64,000 nt of DNA from Hybos culiciformis (taxonomy: Eukaryota; Arthropoda; Insecta; Diptera; Hybotidae), in NCBI GenBank assembly GCA_964007475.1, contig OZ023274.1:59850076-59914075 (forward strand), written 5' to 3'. Made by a program: the position numbers and the translations under genes. This document shows positions 10,105-21,867 of the stretch, in pieces. Within the stretch, counting starts at the first letter, position 1. The number at the start of each line of letters is the position of its first letter. The notes beneath the pieces were generated by a model. The model did not search any database and had not been told where the DNA came from. It saw only the letters and a list, made by a program, of their open reading frames with translations.

Positions 10105-10740
10105 CTTCTAGCACAAAAAAAAGTAAGCAAAAGGATTTGCTGTGTAGAAGGTTGTAACAGTAATTCTGCCCAGTTTGTGAAAGAAAGTATTAAGACTGTT
10201 CCAACTTTCAGTATTCCAAAAAAATTATGAATTGCAAAATAAATGGCTTGCATTTATAAACCGTCCTAATTGGAATTTAAAAGGAAATTATACTGCTGTT
10301 TGTGCTAAGCACTTCCATTCTTTGGAAGTGCAAAATTATCCTCCTGATGCTGATTTGCCATTCCCGAAGCGGGTAAAACCAAATGTACGTGTATTTCCAA
10401 TTATTAGCCAACGATTAGATTCTACTGCTCTCAGACGACATCCAGAACTTCGTCGCACTGAACATGAAAACCATTTAAAAAATATGAATATGTGCTTGAA
10501 AATGATGACGTGATTGGACCATATTCAAAATTTCTCGAGAAAGTTAAAATAAAAACCAGCTTCATTGATTTTCAATATATGCAAAATTCTAATAGTTTCA
10601 AAATATATCAGATTGAAAACGATTGTGATTTAGGTTTAAGAATCAAATTTTGTTTAGTAATAGATAAAGACCTTTCAGTTCAAGTTTTTGTACATGACCG
10701 AAAAACTTCTATATTTTTATTAAATTGAATTTGCAGTTTT
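10105..10740 (+). pseudogene. THAP zinc-finger domain protein remnant, frameshifted
   Basis: Reading begins after a plausible splice acceptor (ttcttctag at about 10103-10111). The THAP C2CH layout is visible: Cys pair in CCVEGCN, the conserved Trp and Phe in NKWLAFINR, and C-x2-H in VCAKHFHSLE, followed by the basic stretch FPKRVKPNVRVFP. Two frame jumps occur, both in short A runs (about 10219-10224 and 10467-10475). After the second the frame continues YEYVLENDDVIGPYSKF to about 10728. THAP domains are DNA-binding modules of P-element-type transposases and of host factors derived from them. No catalytic part is seen. The jumps could be true decay or homopolymer errors in the assembly. Confidence 0.75.
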
Positions 10741-11490
10741 TTAAATGTAGAACATTTCTTATATTACGAAAAAATATCCATACGTAATTATATCAATAAA
10801 AAAAAAAAAACACATGAGATTTCATGGGACACCCGACAAAGCGAAGCTTGTTACGCCTAAAAGTATAATTTTTAAAATTTAAATAATAAATATACTATGT
10901 GTACTAGTCATCATATTCTATCATTGAAATAATTGGTTTGTGTGACTCTGTTTTGTTGACATATCTGGAAAATTCACAATTTTTTTTATCTAATGTTTTC
11001 TGGGTTTAACACTCTAATTTTCGCAATAAACTTTACACAATTTATAACTACATATTTATAGCTACATATTTTTTAACAAAAGTCCAAAGTAATATAATAT
11101 TTATAACTAGATAATATCAATAAATTTGATTTTTGGCTTACGTTTTTTAAATTGAGTTCACGCAAGAGAATAATATTAATTCAATTAAGTAAATAAATTG
11201 TCAATAAATTAATGAGAAATCAAAAAATATCGAATTTATCAATTAAATTTTGTAAATATAATTATATAAGAATTTATTAAAAATTTCAAATTAAATTGAC
11301 CAAATATAAATGTTTAAAATTATTTTTAAGTTGCTAGAATTCTTTTTTCCGACAAAAATTTGTGGGATTTGCGACGCCACTCTCCCCTTTTTGCAAAATT
11401 GATGTGAAAAGGCTTTGACGAGAAATTAATTTTTCAAAAAAAAAAAAAATTAATTTCTCGGCAAAGTTCTCTTTAAAAAAAGGTTTGCTT
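10741..11490. other. AT-rich intergenic stretch
   Basis: No gene seen. 11416-11465 is a hairpin (gagaaattaattttt, A run, aaattaatttctc). At 10810-10860 a short motif (gggacacccgacaaagcgaag) resembles one at 8600; meaning unknown. Confidence 0.4.
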
Positions 11491-11494
11491 TCCC

Positions 11495-11737
11495 GCAAAA
11501 ACCGTCCCGGATTTAACATTTTAGAGACCGCCTCTACCACCTACCCAAAAAATATGGCTAATCGGGCACAAAAAAAATTTCCACACAAAAATGTATGAAA
11601 ACTTTGGGAGGCCCTTTCTCCGAAACGGGACCTTTGCCCCAAGGACTGATTTCAGTTTTAGGAGTATGGGCACCGCCTCTATCCCCCTCCAAGTTTCAGC
11701 CCATTCTGAGTGGTTCAAGGAAACTCCAGTTTTGCCG
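11495..11737. mobile_element. Fragment of the GG/CC foldback family
   Basis: Contains the family's landmark segments: gaccgcctctaccac, atgtatgaaaactttgg, ctgatttcagtttt and agtttcagcccattctgag, ending in a degenerate terminus near 11737. Related copies are at 27478, 41331, 42750, 44013 and 47170. One arm only; no coding. Confidence 0.65.
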
Positions 11738-12032
11738 TTTTTTTTTCGCATTTTTTTTTCGCAGAGCATTGTTAATTTCGAATTTTTTTTTGTTTTTTTT
11801 TTCGCGCCTCTTCCGTTTGATTACTTCGTTTGCTTACTTCCGTTAGATTTTACTTCCACATCCTTTTTTTTTTCATTTCACTCCCATTCAACATCCTCCG
11901 TAAAGAAGAAAAAAAAATTTTTAGGTGTGATCCTTTACTGTTTCATTAGGCACTTGACATATGAAAATTTGATAAATTGTTCTTGATAGATATAGAATTC
12001 AATGATAATATGTAAATTAAAATGAAAATTCC

Positions 12033-15000
12033 CTGTTCTCTGTTCTCTGTTTCTCTGTTTCTCTGTTTCTCTGTTTCTCTGTTTTCTGTTTTCTGTTCTC
12101 TGTTTCTCCGTTTCTCCGTTTCTCTGTTTCTCTGTTTCTCTGTTTCTCTGTTTCTCTGTTTCTCTGCTTCTCTGCTTCTCTGCTTCTCTGTTTCTCTGTT
12201 TCTCTGTTTCTCTGTTTTTGTTTTTCTGTTTCTCTGTTTCTCTGTTTCTCTGTTTCTCTGTTTCTCTGTTTCTCTGTTTCTCTGTTTCTCTGTTTCTCTG
12301 TTTCTCTGTTTATCTGTTCTCTGTTCTCTGTTTTCTGTTCTCTGTTTTCTATTCTGTTTTCTATTCTCTGTTTTCTATTCTCTGTTTTCTATTCTCTGTT
12401 TTCTATTCTCTGTTTTCTATTCTCTGTTTCTCTGTTTCTCGGTTTCTCGGTTTCTCGGTTTCTCTGTTTCTCTGTTTCTCGGTTTCTCGGTTTCTCTGTT
12501 TCTCGGTTTCTCGGTTTCTCGGTTTCTCGGTTTCTCGGTTTCTCTGTTTCTCTGTTTCTCTGTTTCTCTGTTTCTCTGTTTCTCTGTTTCTCTGTTTCTC
12601 TGTTTCTCTGTTCCTCTGTTTCTCTGTTTCTGTTTCTCTGTTTCTCTGTTTCTCTGTTTCTCTATTTCTCTGTTTCTCTGTTTCTCTGTTTCTCTGTTTC
12701 TCTGTTTCTCTGTTTCTCTGTTTCTCTGTTTCTCTGTTTCTCTGTTTCTCTGTTTCTCTGTTTCTCTGTTTCTCTGTTCTCTGTTCTCTGTTTTCTGTTC
12801 TCTGTTTTCTATTCTCTGTTTTCTATTCTCTGTTTTCTATTCTCTGTTTTCTATTCTCTGTTTTCTATTCTCTGTTTTCTATTCTCTGTTTCTCTGTTTC
12901 CCGGTTTCTCGGTTTCTCGGTTTCTCGATTTCTCGGTTTCTCTGTTTCTCTGTTTCTCTGTTTCTCTGGTTCTCTGGTTCTCTGTTTCTCTGTTTCTCTG
13001 TTTCTCTGTTTCTCTGTTTCTCTGTTTCTCTGTTTCTTTCTTTCTCTGTTTCTCTGTTTCTCTGTTTCTCAGTCCCCAGTTCTCTGTTTTCTATTCTCTG
13101 TTCTCTGTTTTCTGTTCTCTGTTTTCTGTTCTCTGTTTTCTGTTCTCTGTTTTCTGTTCTCTGTTTTCTGTTCCTCTGTTCCTCTGTTTCTCTGTTTCTC
13201 TGTTTCTCTGTTTCTCTGTTTCTCTGTTTCTCTGTTTCTCTGTTTCTGTTTCTCTGTTTCTCTGTTTCTCTGTTTCTCGGTTTCTCGGTTTCTCGTATTC
13301 TCTGTTTCTCTGTTTCTCTGTTTCTCGGTTTCTCTGTTTCTCTGTTTCTCTGTTTCTCTGTTTCTCTGTTTCTCTGTTTCTCTGTTTCTCTGTTTCTCTG
13401 TTTCTCTGTTTCTCGGTTTCTCGGTTTCTCGGTTTCTCGGTTTCTCGGTTTCTCTGTTTCTCTGTTTCTCTGTTTCTCTGTTTCTCTGTTTCTCTGTTTC
13501 TCTGTTTCTCTGTTTCTCTGTTTCTCTGTTTCTCTGTTTCTCTGTTTCTCTGTTTCTCGGTTTCTCGGTTTCTCGGTTTCTCGGTTTCTCTGTTTCTCTG
13601 TTTCTCTGTTTCTCTGTTTCTCTGTTTCTCTGTTTCTCTGTTTCTCTGTTTCTCTGTTTCTCTGTTTCTCTGTTTCTCTGTTTCTCTGTTTCTCTGTTTC
13701 TCTGTTTCTCTGTTTCTCTGTTTCTCTGTTTCTCTGTTTCTCTGTTTCTCTGTTTCTCTGTTTCTCTGTTTCTCTGTTTCTCTGTTTCTCTGTTTCTCTG
13801 TTTCTTTGTTTCTCTGTTTCTCTGTTTCTCTGTTTCTCTGTTTCTCAGTCCCCAGTTCTCTGTTTTCTATTCTCTGTTCTCTGTTTTCTGTTCTCTGTTT
13901 TCTGTTCTCTGTTTTCTGTTCCTCTGTTTTCTGTTCTCTGTTTTCTGTTCCTCTGTTCCTCTGTTTCTCTGTTTCTCTGTTTCTCTGTTTCTCTGTTTCT
14001 CTGTTTCTCTGTTTCTCTGTTTCTCTGTTTCTCTGTTTCTCTGTTTCTCTGTTTCTCTGTTTCTCTGTTTCTCTGTTTCTCTGTTTCGCTGTTTCTCTGT
14101 TTCTCTGTTTCTCTGTTTCTCTGTTTCTCTGTTTCTCTGTTTCTCTGTTTCTCTGTTTCTCTGTTTCTCTGTTTCTCTGTTTCTCTGTTTCTTTGTTTCT
14201 CTGTTTCTCAGTCCCCAGTTCTCTGTTTTCTATTCTCTGTTCTCTGTTTTCTGTTTCTCTGTTTCTCTGTTTCTCTGTTTCTCTGTTTCTCTGTTTCTCT
14301 GTTTCTCGGTTTCTCGGTTTCTCGGTTTCTCGGTTTCTCGGTTTCTCGGTTTCTCGGTTTCTCGGTTTCTCTGTTTCTCTGTTTCTCTGTTTCTCTGTTT
14401 CTCTGTTTCTCTGTTTCTCTGTTTCTCTGTTTCTCTGTTTCTCTGTTTCTCTGTTTCTCTGTTTCTCGGTTTCTCGGTTTCTCTGTTTCTCGGTTTCTCG
14501 GTTTCTCGGTTTCTCGGTTTCTCGGTTTCTCGGTTTCTCGGTTTCTCTGTTTCTCTGTTTCTCTGTTTCTCTGTTTCTCTGTTTCTCTGTTTCTCTGTTT
14601 CTCTGTTTCTCTGTTTCTCTGTTTCTCTGTTTCTCTGTTTCTCTGTTTCTCTGTTTCTCTGTTTCTCTGTTTCTCTGTTTCTCTGTTTCTCTGTTTCTCT
14701 GTTTCTGTGTTTCTCTGTTTCTCTGTTTCTCTGTTTCTCTGTTTCTCTGTTTCTCTGTTTCTCTGTTTCTCTGTTTCTCTGTTTCTCTGTTTCTTTGTTT
14801 CTCTGTTTCTCAGTCCCCAGTTCTCTGTTTTCTATTCTCTGTTCTCTGTTTTCTGTTCTCTGTTTTCTGTTCTCTGTTTTCTGTTCTCTGTTTTCTGTTC
14901 TCTGTTTTCTGTTCCTCTGTTCCTCTGTTTCTCTGTTTCTCTGTTTCTCTGTTTCTCTGTTTCTCGGTTTCTCGTATTCTCTGTTTCTCTGTTTCTCTGT

Positions 15001-15954
15001 TTCTCTGTTTCTCTGTTTCTCGGTTTCTCGGTTTCTCTGTTTCTCTGTTTCTCGGTTTCTCTGTTTCTCTGTTTCTCTGTTTCTCTGTTTCTCTGTTTCT
15101 CTGTTTCTCTGTTTCTCTGTTTCTCTGTTTCTCTGTTTCTCTGTTTCTCTGTTTCTCTGTTTCTCTGTTTCTCTGTTTCTCTGTTTCTCTGTTTCTCTGT
15201 TTCTCTGTTTCTCTGTTTCTCTGTTTCTCTGTTTCTCTGTTTCTCTGTTTCTCTGTTTCTCTGTTTCTCTGTTTCTCTGTTTCTCTGTTTCTCTGTTTCT
15301 CTGTTTCTCTGTTTCTCTGTTTCTCTGTTTCTCTGTTTCTCTGTTTCTCTGTTTCTCTGTTTCTCTGTTTCTCTGTTTCTCTGTTTCTCTGTTTCTCTGT
15401 TTCTCTGTTTCTCTGTTTCTCTGTTTCTCTGTTTCTCTATTTCTCTGTTTCTCTGTTTCTCTGTTTCTCTGTTTCTCTGTTTCTCTGTTTCTGTTTCTCT
15501 GTTTCTCTGTTTCTCTGTTTCTCTGTTTCTCTGTTTCTCTGTTTCTCTGTTTCTCTGTTTCTCTGTTTCTCTGTTTCTCTGTTTCTCTGTTTCTCTGTTT
15601 CTCTGTTTCTCTGTTTCTCTGTTTCTCTGTTTCTCTGTTTCTCTGTTTCTCTGTTTCTCTGTTTCTCTGTTTCTCTGTTTCTCTGTTTCTCTGTTTCTCT
15701 GTTTCTCTGTTTCTCTGTTTCTCTGTTTCTCTGTTTCTCTGTTTCTCTGTTTCTCTGTTTCTCTGTTTCTCTGTTTCTCTGTTTCTCTGTTTCTCTGTTT
15801 CTCTGTTTCTCTGTTTCTCTGTTTCTCTGTTTCTCTGTTTCTCTGTTTCTCTGTTTCTCTGTTTCTCTGTTTCTCTGTTTCTCTGTTTCTCTGTTTCTCT
15901 GTTCTCTGTTCTCTGTCCTCTGTCCTCTGTCCTCTGTCCTCTGTCCTCTGTCCT
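12033..15954 (+). repeat. 3.9-kb octamer satellite (TTTCTCTG)n
   Basis: Almost 500 octamers of TTTCTCTG with TTTCTCGG variant runs and interspersed blocks of other unit lengths (TTTTCTGTTCTC and TTTTCTATTCTC types). A marker block CAGTCCCCAG followed by the same variant string recurs at 13070, 13846, 14209 and 14811, so the array grew partly by copying blocks of several hundred bases. At the right end the unit becomes TGTCCTC repeats, which join the conserved Helitron sequence. The long open frames on both strands here are artefacts of an 8-base unit without stops, not genes. Confidence 0.95.
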
Positions 15955-16253
15955 CAATCACGCCTAAACCGCTGAACCGATTTGGCTGAAATTTTGAACT
16001 TAAGTTGCATTGGACCCCGAGATGGTTATAGGGTAGTAGAAAAGCCTATTTAAAAAACTGGATGTTGAAAGGCTCACAACCGTTGTCCCAGGGCTCAATT
16101 AGGGGGCTATACAAAAAATTTCGAGATTTTAAAATTTTGAAAATAAGGAGCCTAGAGACCCCAGATGGCTATAGCGTACTAGGAACAGGGTTCCCACTTT
16201 TTATTCAGAATCACTTTCCCTGACTTTCCATATAAAAAAATTGTTTTTTCCAG

Positions 16254-16606
16254 TACCGAGATTTCGTTATTAAGTGAGTGAGTGGGTGAAATGAAACGAT
16301 CTCGCCAAATGATTCCACCTTTTCCGAAAAAGCGATTTTTATAAAAAAGTGAGATGAGTGGGTCTCGAAAATATTTCGAAATTATATTATGTCATTTATT
16401 ATACTTAAAAAAAAAAAAAAAAATACAAAAAAAAATTATAAAAAAAATAAAAAAATATTTTGAAATCTCACACAAATAATTTCAAATGAGTAAAATGACA
16501 CTTAAATCGAATCGTCTCACCATTAAAAAATAAAATGAAATAATTTTTTGTGAAAAATGAGTCCGCATCTCAATCACCTAATAATTTTCATAACGAAATC
16601 TCGGTA
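16254..16606. mobile_element. 353-bp MITE, TACCGAGATTTCGTTAT ends
   Basis: Perfect 17-bp inverted ends (TACCGAGATTTCGTTAT and its complement) flanked by CAG on both sides (16251-16253, 16607-16609). The related copy at 58.4 kb has the empty site ttgcagaagtaa, which confirms insertion with a 3-bp duplication. AT-rich interior, no ORF. Superfamily not assigned. Confidence 0.85.
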
Positions 16607-17777
16607 CAGAAGTAACAATTTCAACTATTTTTTTTCTGAAACCAAGAAATTTAAATTCTCATTTCATAGAACAAATATGGTTTTTACTTTTGAAAATTGA
16701 AATATTTTTCTTGCTTTTGCAAAAAAACATTGTATGAAATAAAGTTAAAACAATTGAAATTTTATTGAACATTTTGTCAGCTCGTATGTCTTACTTTTCA
16801 CAAAACATGTTTTTTTTTACATTTTCCTGTCCTTTTTGTTGATCGCGTCGATCTACATTCATAAAAAATCTGTTAATAATTTTTACGATCTGCTATTGTC
16901 GAAAAAAAACTAGTATATTTAGGTGGAAAGTTTTTGTAACCAAACCTAGTAAATAGAAATTAAGATACTTACTTAATGTATTAATCTTCTTAAGAAGCTA
17001 CAGATTTTATTCAATTCATATCGCTTCGAAATTCGTTAATCTTAAGCAATTTTGTGTTAATTATAATAATAAGAATAATCCATTTTTTTGTGTCTCCTGT
17101 AAAATTTTCAAAAACAGACTTATCAGGTTTGCGTCGCTGACCGAAGATATATCTTTTACATAATATGTATTATATTACATTGTATATCTTTTATACAAAC
17201 ATTTTTTTCAATTTTGAAAAAAAAGAGAACAAATATTTTCCATTTAAAAATATTTTATATTTTGTAGAAGAAGAAGATGGACATATTCAGAATATTTTTA
17301 GTTTTTCGCCAATATTTCGAAATATTGAGATATTGAGTTTTGAAAAAATATAAAAATAATAAACCTTTAATATTTCTCAAAACTCAATATCTCAGTAACC
17401 CTTTGATAGTTTTTCAAGTTCTAGGGCGTTTCGAATAGGTACCTAATAATAAGTAATAGGTAAAAGTTGGATTCACGGTCACCGTAGGTTGGACAACCTC
17501 AAAAATGCTGTATAACGCACCGTTTGCGAGATATTTGCGAAATACTGAAAGTATTCTGAATATGTCGTCCTTTTAGGAGGACAAAAATGGTCAGCTCATT
17601 TCAATAAACATACAAGTATGTATTCTAAAAAAACTAAAACTGAGATTCCTCATTTTACTTGAGCTGTTATGTATGTAAATGAACTATCTTGGGTTTTTAA
17701 AACGAAAGTTAATTTATAAATTATTATTAAAAATATATTTTTTTAAATTATATTTCTGTATTTACGGTATTTTAAAG

Positions 17778-18243
17778 CAGTGTTTGCTGGGGCCCTCTAA
17801 ATTTGGAATTAAAAATTATACGGCCCCCCCAAAAATGTACTATTTTTATTAAAAAATATTAAGTTTTAACACAAAACTTATACGAAGCTTTATTCCAAAA
17901 ATATTGCTCTAAAGCTAGTAAATTTTGTATCACAAGATACTTTGTCGCAACTTTAATTAAATAAAAAAGACTTCATTTTCGATAATGAATATTTTCGCAG
18001 TCGTCTTATCCAAAGTTCTGAAAGAATTTTTCAACCTTAGGGAAATCTGATGTAATATCTGTTAATTCCTTTTTAAACCAAACGAACATGATTATATTTT
18101 AATGTTTATGCAAATATCATTATCATCAGTGAATAGGTACCTATAATTTCAATGCATATTAATTTTTTGTGAACATTTGCACGGCCTCCTTCATGATCTT
18201 CACGGCCTCCAAAGGAGCCGCGCCTCCTAGTTTGAGAAATAAT
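17778..18243. mobile_element. hAT-like MITE
   Basis: Left end CAGTGTTTGCTGGGGCCC; right end reads ATTATTTCTCAAAC when reversed, close to the hAT consensus CAGTGTTTCTCAAAC. Flanks ttttaaag and gtttaaag are a 7/8 match. The empty site is visible in the related element at 59.55 kb (attttaaagtactg). Interior has ggccgcgcctcc-like ends shared with 7150-7247. Confidence 0.75.
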
Positions 18244-19103
18244 GTTTAAAGTTATGAAAATTGTTACTGTATGAAACAAAATAGGAGTACTTAGTGCTTA
18301 ATTGAGGGATCTTACATAATGTTTCCTCAACCCATCTCCAATATTTTTTTTAATGTATGGGTTAGTCAAAAAAAAAAGTAAGAGAATTAATGTACTTCAG
18401 TTTACTTTAACTAAAATATAGTTTTATAAATTTTGTTGTGTTTAATCGTGATTAGTACCACTTTAAAGTGAGAAATTTTAAATCGTGAAATATTTGTATT
18501 TAAAATGTTAAATGATATTTCGTTTAGTAGTTTATTATTTTTTGAGAACTGAACATGCAATAGCAAAAAAAGATCAAGAATGGTTTAATAATTAGTCACA
18601 AATGGCAGTTCAGTACAGTACAGTACAGTACATTAATAATTTCAGATTGATAAAAAAAAGGTTGAAAATTCGTTGAAAAACATGTTGTTTTGTTATATCA
18701 AAAAACATCGAAAAATAAAATAACAACTTTACTTTACTTATTATACAGCATCGATTTAATTTTATATCTTCAAAAATTTTTAGTGGTTTTAATTTTTTCG
18801 AGAAATCTGTTGGAATTCCCAGACTTTCCCTGACCATTTTCAGTTTCCCTGACTTTTGAAATTCTGTTTTTTTAGTGCACAAAATCTGGATTAAAGTGTT
18901 TTGATATTAATATAAGTTCAGGAATACCGTGCGAAGCCGGGTATTTCGACTAGTATTAAATAAATACGATAATTTCATGTATTTTAAATTGTATATTGTA
19001 TAATATGTTTGTAACTTAATCATTTAAATTAAATAATTTTAAAAATATGTTCATCAATTTCAAGCCAAAAAAAGTATAAAATCTATTAACAATACAAAAT
19101 AAA

Positions 19104-21867
19104 TTATTTCTTTATAACTAAATCTAATATTTCACCTTCCTCAATGTCCAAATCGCAGATCTTAACACCCTTCTTTAAAAGTTCGCCGTCGAAACTGAAA
19201 AATATAATTTAAATTTGACAAGTTAGGTTAAGGTAATTGAAATTTTGGAGAATTTTACAAGTTTAGAATTTTACAAGTTTAAGGAATAATGAGATCATGC
19301 TAAGCTAGGGTTTTGTCCAGAGACAATAATGATTAAATTAGACTGCAAGCTGAACAGCTTATTTATAAATAGAAAACATTCAACATGAAATCAAATCATG
19401 ATTAATTGACTTTGATCAAAGTTTACTAGCAATAGGCTTTCTGAAAAACAAGGTAGCCATCCTTGTCTAAAATTATTTTTGTTTTGAGTTTCCCTTCTTA
19501 ATCCTATTATTTTATTTGCTTTCACTTACTATAGAAGAAATTTATCTGTTGCCATTTTTATATCTTCTGAAATTTTTATATAAATGTGAGATACTGGCTC
19601 ATTTTGATTTACTGAAACTATTATTCGTTTTTTCCAAAGGCTAGATTGAACTTTCAATTGGAATTCATCACAATTATTATGTTTTGACATCAAATTATCG
19701 GTAAGTGTATTCTTTACTATACGTCCAGCTAAAAATTCATTATAATTTTAATAATATAACATAAAAATTTATAGTAAATTAGTAAAAATCAAATAAAAGA
19801 ACAAATGAAGGTAAAATATACTTAAAAATTATTTATCGAGTAATTCTGTAAGATTTTTCGCATGCTACCAAAATTTTAATAGTAAAATAGTAAAGGTCTT
19901 AAAAATTTAGTTTTAAATATAGATAGACTAATTGCTAATTGAATTAATTCAAATTAGACTAATTGATACTTTAATAAAAATAAACCTCAGGTTTCAAAAA
20001 TGATTTTCATTAGTAATTTATAAACAAAAAATGCAAGGCATTTTTGACACAACAATTGAGATATTGAGTTTTGAAAAAAATATAAAAATAATAAATTCTT
20101 CCGAAGCTGTAAGGCGTACCGTTTTCGAGATATTTGCGAAAAATTAAAAATATTCTGAATATGTTCCCCTTTTAGGAGGACAAAAATGGTCAGCTTATGA
20201 AAAGACACTTCAAGTTTTTCGAAACCTTTTATTTAAATCCAAGACCGATGAAATCAGATCTGTATTAAGCTGGAAATGGGAGCATAAATTACTGTTTTTG
20301 GTACTTTAAGTGGCTCTGGATCGAGACCGAATTTGGGGAAACAAAAAATTTATTTTGTAAACTACTTTCGATTGGCTTGAAAGAAAAAAACATTTGAAGA
20401 CCTCTCTTAAATCGTATGTGACAGTGATCTGTAGTAAGGTCGTATATGATTTGAATGTAAGTATATCGGCAATTACTTTAATTTAATTGATTTACTTACA
20501 AATAATGTCATAAGATTTATAATTAATGTTATTTGGTGAATCATTTGGGCAAACCACTTTATTATTCAAGTTTAATAAAACGTCACGGACGTCACAATGT
20601 TCTCTATCTGCCAACATTTGCATTATATTAGAAAATTTTTGAAATTTTCGCAATTTGTGAACTTCAATTTTATCTCGCCATTCTATTTTAATATCCAATT
20701 CAGGATTTTCAGATTCTAAGTTTGAATAACTGGAGTTTTTTACATTACATTTGATTGCAATAGGTGGCAGACTTTCGGTTTCGTCATATTCACTATCGGA
20801 TCCTATTGTTATCTAAAAAAAAAAAATTTGTACACAAACGATTTTTTTGTATTGCAAATTATTTTCTAAAATAAGTAAAAAAAAAATAAAGCAAAAATTT
20901 AAATATCAGAAGGATTTCGTTTAAATCTATTCATTTAATAAAATCAATTGCTTAGATTTTGGTTCCAAAATAATCTATCAATTGGATTTAAACTATCTTA
21001 TACAACCACAATAATTGTTTTTGATTGAACAGACTAAAAATTAAGAAAAAATTTTCGAATGAATTTCATTGAACTCACTACATTCGGATCTCTTTGGCGA
21101 GTTCGTCGACCTCTGCGTCGAGATTGTTGAGCAATATGACGGATGCCTGTGTTAAATCTTGTTTCTACATCAGAAATTTCCACAATTGATTTATTTATAA
21201 TTTCATCAGCTAATTTTGACATATAATTACGCCTCGCCCGTCCTTTTTGTGTATTGAGTGGTGGATTCAAAACTTGGTTTTTTTTCAAACACTCACTTCT
21301 GCTTGAATTATCACTCCCTTCACAAACAATGTCTGACACTGATTTCTTCTCATCTAATATTGAAAATAAATTATTAGCTTCATCGTCACTAGAAAAATCA
21401 TAATCACGTAATTCACTGGATTCAAATGTTGTGTCGTCGTCGTCGTCGTTGTCTCGATTATTATTTAGTATTTTTTTCTGTGATCGAGTTAAACGACCAT
21501 TAGATTTGCGCGTTGATTTAGTTTTTCCTTTCTTCTCATTTGTTTTTTGTATTTTAGTTGTTATGCGTTTGGGTGGTGACTTCTTAATTGTTGGTAATGC
21601 TTTTTTATTTTCAGAATTATTTCTTTTAGATGTTTTATTATTCATCAAACTATCGTCTAGTTCATCAAAATTTTGTGAATCATTATTCATCGATTGGTTA
21701 TCTGGATGTTTAGTAGAAGCAATTAAAGCATCAATGTTAGCTAAAAAAAAAATGTAAACAAGAAATAAAATCGCTGGCGGCGAGGGCAAAAAAAAAAAAC
21801 AAATAATAAAAATACCATTTTCGAATTCTTTAAAATTCCCCATTACATCGTAATCTTCAAACTCCAT
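19104..21867 (-). CDS. Rad60/NFATC2IP-type protein with two SUMO-like domains
   Basis: Five exons in phase: 21816-21867, 21079-21740, 20500-20812, 19530-19728 and 19104-19194 (438 residues). The N-terminal half is disordered, acidic and basic by turns (KSPPKRITTK, an Asp run, DYDFSSDDEANN). Exon 3 carries the first SUMO-like domain (DIKIEWRDKIEVHKLRKFQK, VRDVLLNLNNK, NYKSYDIISGRI). Exons 4-5 carry the second (FQLKVQSSLWKKRIIVSV, DKFLLYFDGELLKKGV, DLDIEEGEILDLVIKK). It has no C-terminal Gly-Gly, as expected for domains that bind SUMO machinery rather than being conjugated. In yeast and vertebrates this family (Rad60, Esc2, NFATC2IP) works with Ubc9 and Smc5/6 in genome stability. Length is close to the human protein. 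Its 3' end lies 150 bp from the Helitron end. Confidence 0.85.

Larger units (their letters stand above)
16186..18853. mobile_element. CAGGGTTCCCAC-family element, right end lost
   Basis: Starts with CAGGGTTCCCACTTTTTATTC, as does the fuller copy at 58327-60199. It is collinear with that copy except for two extra insertions (16254-16606 and 17778-18243). The right end stops at ttccctgac before the inverted terminus seen in the other copy, where the Helitron's own 3' sequence resumes. No transposase frame. A (CAGTA)-type pentamer run lies at 18605-18632. Confidence 0.75.
11999..18953 (+). mobile_element. Non-autonomous Helitron with expanded 5' octamer array
   Basis: The 3' end has the Helitron marks: a short stem (GAATACC ... 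GGGTATTTC) immediately before the terminal CTAG at 18950-18953, followed by host T. The 5' end is about 11999, where tcaatgataatatg precedes AAAATGAAAATTC, a segment shared with the second copy at 51678-52330 (minus). After the array, 15955-16180 matches that copy (cacgcctaaaccgctg, ccgatttggctgaaattttgaac). The last 90 bp before the 3' hairpin also match. Between them this copy has taken up a 2.7-kb CAGGGTTCCCAC element. No Rep/helicase frame is present. The exact 5' base is uncertain. Confidence 0.75.

Noticed and set aside
12022..15989. Very long open frames (up to 1317 codons) on both strands encoding Ser/Leu/Phe/Cys or Arg/Glu/Thr/Gln repeats
   Set aside because: An 8-base unit with no stop in any frame gives open frames of any length; all frames and strands are open together, which is the mark of a satellite, not a gene.
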